Assembly (NCBI GenBank): GCA_030424715.1
Contig: JAUHWH010000002.1
Span: 441,437 to 505,436 of the forward strand
Direction: 5' to 3'
Length of the DNA: 64,000 nucleotides
Source: Bdellovibrionia bacterium
Lineage (GTDB): Bacteria; Bdellovibrionota; Bdellovibrionia; Bdellovibrionales; JAGQZY01
The translations under genes and the position numbers were made by a program. The notes below the pieces were generated by a model. It did no database searches, was not told where the DNA came from, and was given only the letters and a program-made list of their open reading frames with translations. Below, in pieces: positions 59,072-64,000 of this stretch; the first letter of the stretch is position 1, and the number at the start of each line of letters is the position of its first letter.

Positions 59072-59961
59072 CCGCCCTACTATTCATGACCGGCGTCCTT
59101 GGGGAAGCGAGCAGCTGCTGTGGACAAAGCCCAGCCAGCTTCACCATTCTGTCACTGGAGCAACGACTGAGCCTATCGACCAGCTATTCCGTTATTCAGA
59201 CGGCAGGTCGCATGATGCCCTTGCGGGGGAACGATCAGTTCTTTCTGTTTGAAGACCGCTCGCGAGAGGTGCAAGCCTTAAACCTCAATGTCGCTAGTGG
59301 CTTTGCCACTCGCCAGCAGGTTTTTGTCACCACCTCACTGATGAGGGGGCTCTACCAAGACGACGTTGGACGAGAAACATCCCAAAGTCTCAGCGACACT
59401 CTTGTGGGCTACAGCTATGAGGCACTGCCTGAGTATCGCTTCTCTTACTGGAAGCCAGTGGTCTACCTCTCCGTACTAGCAAACCTGCCGACGGGACGAT
59501 CCATCTATGACACCTCTTCTTTGACAGAAGGAGCGGGAGTCACGGGTCACAACCAATGGGGAGCGGGTCTGGGAGTCACTTTAAAAAAGGTGTACTTTCC
59601 TCTGACCCTGACTCTCCAAATGAAAACCCTACAGCTGTTCCCAGAAACAATTGAAAGAACCAAAGTCTCAGGCTTTTTCGACAGCTCTGTGGCCTTTTTG
59701 GTTAATTACGCCAGTCCCTTTTGGAATGTGGCTTTGAACGGCGGGATCACTTTTAATCACCTATCCCCTCGAACCATTGAGTCTTCAAGAACCTCATCTT
59801 TAGAAATGCAAAACACCTCTGTGCTCGTGGGTTTGCAGCGTCCGATCACAGAGTCCTGGGGGGCGGGAATTACTTACACGGATCAAACCCTTGTTGGAGA
59901 AGCCCGCAACACTCTGCTAAACCGAACCTATACAATGAACCTCAACTACACTTATTTTTGA
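59053..59961 (+). CDS. Outer-membrane beta-barrel (transporter-like) protein
   Basis: Signal peptide, CCGQSP at the mature N-terminus, barrel-like alternation and C-terminal MNLNYTYF. Confidence 0.65.
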   Translation: MVRILIAALLFMTGVLGEASSCCGQSPASFTILSLEQRLSLSTSYSVIQTAGRMMPLRGNDQFFLFEDRSREVQALNLNVASGFATRQQVFVTTSLMRGLYQDDVGRETSQSLSDTLVGYSYEALPEYRFSYWKPVVYLSVLANLPTGRSIYDTSSLTEGAGVTGHNQWGAGLGVTLKKVYFPLTLTLQMKTLQLFPETIERTKVSGFFDSSVAFLVNYASPFWNVALNGGITFNHLSPRTIESSRTSSLEMQNTSVLVGLQRPITESWGAGITYTDQTLVGEARNTLLNRTYTMNLNYTYF

Positions 59962-59974
59962 TAAGGAGAATTTT

Positions 59975-60562
59975 ATGAAAGTATTAATCTTGAGTCTCAG
60001 CTTTTTACCCTTTTTCGCCCACGCTCATTGCCCCCATGAGATCGGGGTCGACAACCAGATTTACTGTGTGGCCGTGGAGTGGCTAGAAGGTGAAAGAAAA
60101 ATCAACGGACAGTTTGAATCCACGACTTTCCCAAGCCCCCATTTGATTACCGAAGCTGAAAAGACCATCCCGCAAAAGTGGATCTACTCAAAGGCCGATA
60201 TCACTTTATGGAAAAAAGGTGATTCGAACCATGAACCGCAGTCGATCAAGAACTTTCGAGTCTTTCATTATATGTTTATGGCTAGTGGTATGCACCATGA
60301 CGGGGGCACCTACGATTTCAGCCAAGATCCGGAATCAGGGGTCTACCGGATTCAGTCATTGGCCTTTCAAAAAATGCGGGGCTGTTGGAGCCTGCGCTGG
60401 ACAACAGCGGCTGAAGACAATGTGGACACCAGTGCCCCATTGATGTTGATCAGTCGGTTCTCGAACCTGAGTCACGAAGAAAATGCCATGGCTGAAAGCT
60501 TGTGCGGGTACCCTCAGCCCGTCGAGTCCCCTGCGCCCCAACATGAGCATTCTCACGATTGA
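59975..60562 (+). CDS. Periplasmic protein with Cys/His-rich ends
   Basis: Signal peptide; mature AHCPHEIG; FMASGMHHDGGTYDF; terminal PAPQHEHSHD. Confidence 0.6.
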   Translation: MKVLILSLSFLPFFAHAHCPHEIGVDNQIYCVAVEWLEGERKINGQFESTTFPSPHLITEAEKTIPQKWIYSKADITLWKKGDSNHEPQSIKNFRVFHYMFMASGMHHDGGTYDFSQDPESGVYRIQSLAFQKMRGCWSLRWTTAAEDNVDTSAPLMLISRFSNLSHEENAMAESLCGYPQPVESPAPQHEHSHD

Positions 60563-60718
60563 TTGTGAACTCGGACCCGGAGGAGCTCCGTGCACCTTAA
60601 GAGGGTTGCTGCTGGCAGAGCAAGAGTGCTAATCCTCTGGTTTTGCTCTGTCTATTCCGTGGCTCCGTTGACCATTTCGCTCTGTCGAACAGTTGATCTG
60701 AGTGCTTCGCCTTGCAAA

Positions 60719-60736
60719 TATGTAGTTTTCTAAACA
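60719..60736. promoter_or_regulatory. Putative operator, diverged copy (TATGTA GTTTTC TAAACA)
   Basis: One mismatch per half-site to TGTGTA-N6-TACACA; 81 bp upstream of GTG 60818. Confidence 0.35.
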
Positions 60737-60817
60737 TTATCCAGAAATCAGAACGATTTCTTGTTCAGCAGGTGACTGTAGTCTAAATTGTATAAGTCAC
60801 TTGAAAAGGAGCCTCTT

Positions 60818-61024
60818 GTGATCACAACAAATTTGGAGTTCAATCGAAGACCCGGTCACGACAAAAGGCATGAAATTCGCCCACCGGAACCACTCGATAA
60901 GAAAAAAGCACCCCCGATCGGCGACCCCGACAGTGACCCCAAGGACCAAAAAGAAATTCGCTTTCCACGCAAAGACAAACGCAAGGACAATGACGAAAAA
61001 GATGTGCCCGACAAAAACGACTAA
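60818..61024 (+). CDS. Small highly charged, Pro/Asp/Lys-rich protein (68 aa)
   Basis: GTG start with AAAAGGAG RBS; MITTNLEFNRRPGHDKRHEIRPPEPLDKKK... Confidence 0.55.
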   Translation: MITTNLEFNRRPGHDKRHEIRPPEPLDKKKAPPIGDPDSDPKDQKEIRFPRKDKRKDNDEKDVPDKND

Positions 61025-61132
61025 GAATTAAGAATTAAGAATTAAGAATTAAGAATTAAGAATTAAGAATTAAGAATTAAGAATTAAGAATTAAGAATTA
61101 AGAATTAAGAATTAAGAATTAAGAATTAAGAA
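61022..61132. repeat. Heptanucleotide tandem repeat (TAAGAAT), about 15.9 copies
   Basis: 15 perfect copies plus TAAGAA; begins at the stop codon of the upstream gene. Confidence 0.97.
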
Positions 61133-61160
61133 CTAATGTAATTGAACCAAGGATTGTATT

Positions 61161-61352
61161 TTGAAACAAAAGAAGACAAACAAGAAACCCATTATAATTT
61201 TCGCCCTTCTGATGTGTGGGATGTTAATCTACGGATTTTCTGTTGGCTTTACGGAGTATTTCACCTTTGGCGACCGCATTGACAACAATCCTAGTAGTAT
61301 TGAGAACATCGACTATCAAACTCCCACCGAAGATTCGAAAAGTCAGAAATAA
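61161..61352 (+). CDS. Small single-TM protein
   Basis: TTG start with AAGGA upstream; MKQKKTNKKPIIIFALLMCGMLIYGFSVGFTEYFTFG. Confidence 0.45.
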   Translation: MKQKKTNKKPIIIFALLMCGMLIYGFSVGFTEYFTFGDRIDNNPSSIENIDYQTPTEDSKSQK

Positions 61353-61470
61353 CTTTTTTAAAAGGTCTATGTAACAATGCTAGCATTACAAGGATAAAAC
61401 TTCTTTGCAATTGGGCGTCGGCTGACTCCCAAGGGTAACTCCCGACCGATTTAACAAAACAAACGACTAT

Positions 61471-62322
61471 CTATTTGGCTATCTTACTTATTTTATCACC
61501 AATTATGAAGCCGGACATATAGCTGGGGCTTATTCGATTTTCATTTTTCTCTTCAACAGTTTTCAGAGTCGGACTCTCAACTTTGTTGTAAATCCGCTGA
61601 ATAGAAACACCTTTGAATAGCTTGAGGTCCTCAGCCTGAGAAAGGGTCCCGAAGGGATCGAGAATAACAACACGAAAGCTTCGTCCAGAAAGTCTAATTT
61701 GATCCAGCACCGGATTCAAAACCTCTTTATCAATGTCCAGTATCACAAGGTTAGCCAAATCGTCTTTCTTACTCTTCAAGAAGTAACCGAATTGTCTAGG
61801 GGTCAGCCTTTGAAGCTTCTTAGAATCATCGGCTCTACGAAGCAATGGGTCTACCACAGAAGGTTTCTTTCTTTCCCTAACAATGGTTACAGATTCGGTC
61901 GCCAGTCCGCTTATCAATTTGTCCACGACACTTTTATCAAGCGTCAAAAGCCCACTTTCGCTGATGGTCCACTGCCCCAATTCGTCTTTTTTCACAACCA
62001 TGGATTCCTGAAAAGAATGATTTGCAATCGTCGATGAAGGCTCTTCTTCCCACTGCAAATAGACAAGTTGAGACGAATCGGCTCCAAATTTGAGCGGCCT
62101 ATCTTCATCTACCCTGGAGTCATGGATTCGTAGATCGATGTCCTGTCCATTTAGCCCCGCTAACAATCCGGCCTTAAAAGCCTGAGCTTGTTTTTCTTGC
62201 AGAGGTAACACTAAGTGAACCAGTTCAAGTTTAGAAAAAAAGGCATACTTAACGAAAATTCCTATTGCCATAGCGGATGCTAAAGCCAACAATGCAACCA
62301 AGAACTTTCTAGACATTTTCAC
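61471..62322 (-). CDS. Membrane-anchored/exported protein, unknown function
   Basis: N-terminal hydrophobic segment followed by an alternating fold; long ORF. Confidence 0.55.
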   Translation of the reverse strand: MKMSRKFLVALLALASAMAIGIFVKYAFFSKLELVHLVLPLQEKQAQAFKAGLLAGLNGQDIDLRIHDSRVDEDRPLKFGADSSQLVYLQWEEEPSSTIANHSFQESMVVKKDELGQWTISESGLLTLDKSVVDKLISGLATESVTIVRERKKPSVVDPLLRRADDSKKLQRLTPRQFGYFLKSKKDDLANLVILDIDKEVLNPVLDQIRLSGRSFRVVILDPFGTLSQAEDLKLFKGVSIQRIYNKVESPTLKTVEEKNENRISPSYMSGFIIGDKISKIAK

Positions 62323-62337
62323 CCCCGTTGGACTTTA

Positions 62338-63999
62338 TTAATACTCTAATGGCGTCGTACCGGTCAAACTGGTATAGCTAAACCATGAACCATAACCACC
62401 GCCGCCATTTGTTGGAACTGAGAGGTTCGCACCGCCCTCAATGTCGAGATTGATCACATTAAGATCAAAAGTCGTTCCCATTTGCTGCAAGTGAGCGCCA
62501 TTCTTAATATCGAGGCCCTGGAAAGATTCATTAGCTGTTAGTGATAGAGGTGTATTGGCGTAACTGCTGTTTGTTCCATTGACAAGTAAGAACTCATGAC
62601 TATTGGTTCGGTCGTTTTGATAGACTGTGCCAGAGCCCCCTTGATAACTGCCACTCTGTCCTGCTCCACCAGTGACATCCACCTGAGTCACGGGGTTGAA
62701 TGTGCTGGTGTCATAATGAAGAGCCACTCGACCACCACCGCCAGGGCCTCGCACAGCATCGGCTCCGACGGCATTAATTGCACCAGACCCACTTATGGTT
62801 CCTGCATCTACCCAGACAGAGCCTCCAGCGCCTCCGGGGTAGTAGGCATTGCCGGTATTGCCTTGAAAACCGTTACTCTCAATTGTGCCATCGATAGTGA
62901 ACGCGCCTGTGACAACGATCTTGATCGCGCCACCACCATCACCACCTTGGTAACTGTCGTTACCACCACCACCAGATCCAAGATCTGTAGGTGCTTGAAT
63001 GCTCCCATAAGGTGTTCCCGGGCCAATGCTGCTACCAAAACCGTAGTTGCTGCCACCGTAGCCGCCATAGCTCCCGCCAGAAAGGTAATACGACCCAACG
63101 TTGTAAACGTTGCCCACAGTATAGCCTCGATTGCTTGTGGAGCTATCAGTGGCTCCCAAGTAACCCTGGCCATTGGTATTGACGTTTGCTGAAGCACCGA
63201 GCGTCATAGAACCAGAGTTGATTTCTATAGAATAAGTGCTTGTTGATGTGGACTCTCGCCCACTGATACTGGTGGTTCCATTAACATTCGTTGCCCCAAC
63301 AACAGTTAAGGCTTCAAGCACTTCAACTTGGGTCCCATTGTTAAATGTCAAATCTCCGCCCACATAGACTGTCGGGCTCTGCAGCAAAGACTCTGTCGCT
63401 CCGTTGATACCAAACGTGGCATTTGAAGACACATTTAGATCGTCGATTTCAACACGAGCCCCTGAAACCAAAAACACGCTGGTGACATCAACATCTATGG
63501 CATCAATGGACTTGATGGTGTTACTCACAGCGGTGACCGTTACATTATCGCCATCAATATATTTAGCGATGACATTCGAAAGATTGATGACAACATCATT
63601 AGTGACCTGCAGATCACTGACATCAAGCTCTGCCCCGTCCGCTATCGTTAAATCATTGTCGACAACTAGTAGTCCTGCCGCCACATCTTGCTTATCATCA
63701 ATCACGACATTGTCATAGTGGTTCTCAAAGTCACTGATATAAAAACTTTTACCAATCGCTGTTTTATCATTTAAAGTCGAAGCACTGCTGATTGTTGAAT
63801 GATTATGGGCACTCACCGTCACTGACACACCCAACTCGTCATCGGGTTTTAAGGTCAGTCCTGTGTGATCGCTTCCTAAAGAGTTGCGTATGCCATAATT
63901 CACCGTAATCGTGTTCGTACTAATACCAGTGATCAAGCCAAAGACACCCACTGGCGTTGACTCGTAACTTGGCGAGATCTCGCCACCCTTGATGTACAA
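62338..63999 (-). CDS. Gly/Ser/Tyr-rich repetitive surface protein, truncated by window edge
   Basis: Repeated short beta-strand pattern (VVGATNVNGTTSISG...) and glycine-rich region (GSYYLSGGSYGGYGGSNYGFGSSIG...GGGGNDSYQGGDGGGA); frame open to the window end. Confidence 0.7.
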   Translation of the reverse strand: MYIKGGEISPSYESTPVGVFGLITGISTNTITVNYGIRNSLGSDHTGLTLKPDDELGVSVTVSAHNHSTISSASTLNDKTAIGKSFYISDFENHYDNVVIDDKQDVAAGLLVVDNDLTIADGAELDVSDLQVTNDVVINLSNVIAKYIDGDNVTVTAVSNTIKSIDAIDVDVTSVFLVSGARVEIDDLNVSSNATFGINGATESLLQSPTVYVGGDLTFNNGTQVEVLEALTVVGATNVNGTTSISGRESTSTSTYSIEINSGSMTLGASANVNTNGQGYLGATDSSTSNRGYTVGNVYNVGSYYLSGGSYGGYGGSNYGFGSSIGPGTPYGSIQAPTDLGSGGGGNDSYQGGDGGGAIKIVVTGAFTIDGTIESNGFQGNTGNAYYPGGAGGSVWVDAGTISGSGAINAVGADAVRGPGGGGRVALHYDTSTFNPVTQVDVTGGAGQSGSYQGGSGTVYQNDRTNSHEFLLVNGTNSSYANTPLSLTANESFQGLDIKNGAHLQQMGTTFDLNVINLDIEGGANLSVPTNGGGGYGSWFSYTSLTGTTPLEY

Positions 64000-64000
64000 A

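Noticed and set aside
60563-60780. tRNA or structured RNA gene in the gap
   Set aside because: No cloverleaf, TPsiC-like GTTCGAATC or other recognisable RNA signature found by eye.
61022-61132. Coding repeat extending the 60818 protein
   Set aside because: Every unit contains TAA and the 7-bp period places stops in all frames, so it cannot be read through.
61370-61392. TGTAACAATGCTAGCATTACA as another copy of the 18-bp operator
   Set aside because: Spacing between TGTA and TACA does not match N6; the internal AATGCTAGCATT palindrome is a different structure.
62596-63192. 198-aa plus-strand ORF
   Set aside because: Antisense to the repetitive surface-protein gene; low-complexity artefact.

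Overview
The 64 kb window is chromosomal, gene-dense and protein-coding on both strands. The mix of envelope and lipoprotein genes suggests a Gram-negative Bdellovibrionota-like bacterium (inference only; no rRNA or other marker was seen). I found no rRNA, tRNA, CRISPR array, transposase or phage module. Recognisable content: an OmpA-like lipoprotein, DUF883, AI-2E permease, YihY/BrkB, CsbD, two MscS channels, an Omp85/TamB pair, a PLD-family protein, an amidoligase + class I GATase + VTT-protein operon, three LysR regulators, a hybrid kinase/Hpt/response-regulator phosphorelay, a DUF1328-Dps-ferritin-like operon, a GNAT-nitrilase fusion, a three-BON-domain protein, three tandem VWA lipoproteins, deoC with a split ALDH16-like pair, an AmpG-like MFS protein, a TonB-dependent receptor, an ABC-F protein, glnS, a secreted deiminase-like protein, and a putative metal/redox envelope operon. 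The most interesting non-gene signal is a recurrent 18-bp palindrome, TGTGTA-N6-TACACA. I see it eight times, always intergenic and about 54-124 bp upstream of stress or envelope genes (OmpA, DUF883, AI-2E, CsbD, both MscS, the amidoligase operon, an OMP, the Dps operon, a small charged protein). It looks like the operator of an uncharacterised stress/envelope regulon. Other notable signals are a 16-copy heptanucleotide repeat, a 30-bp tandem repeat array, and a degenerate Hpt paralog. All family names come from reading motifs by eye; no database search was run.
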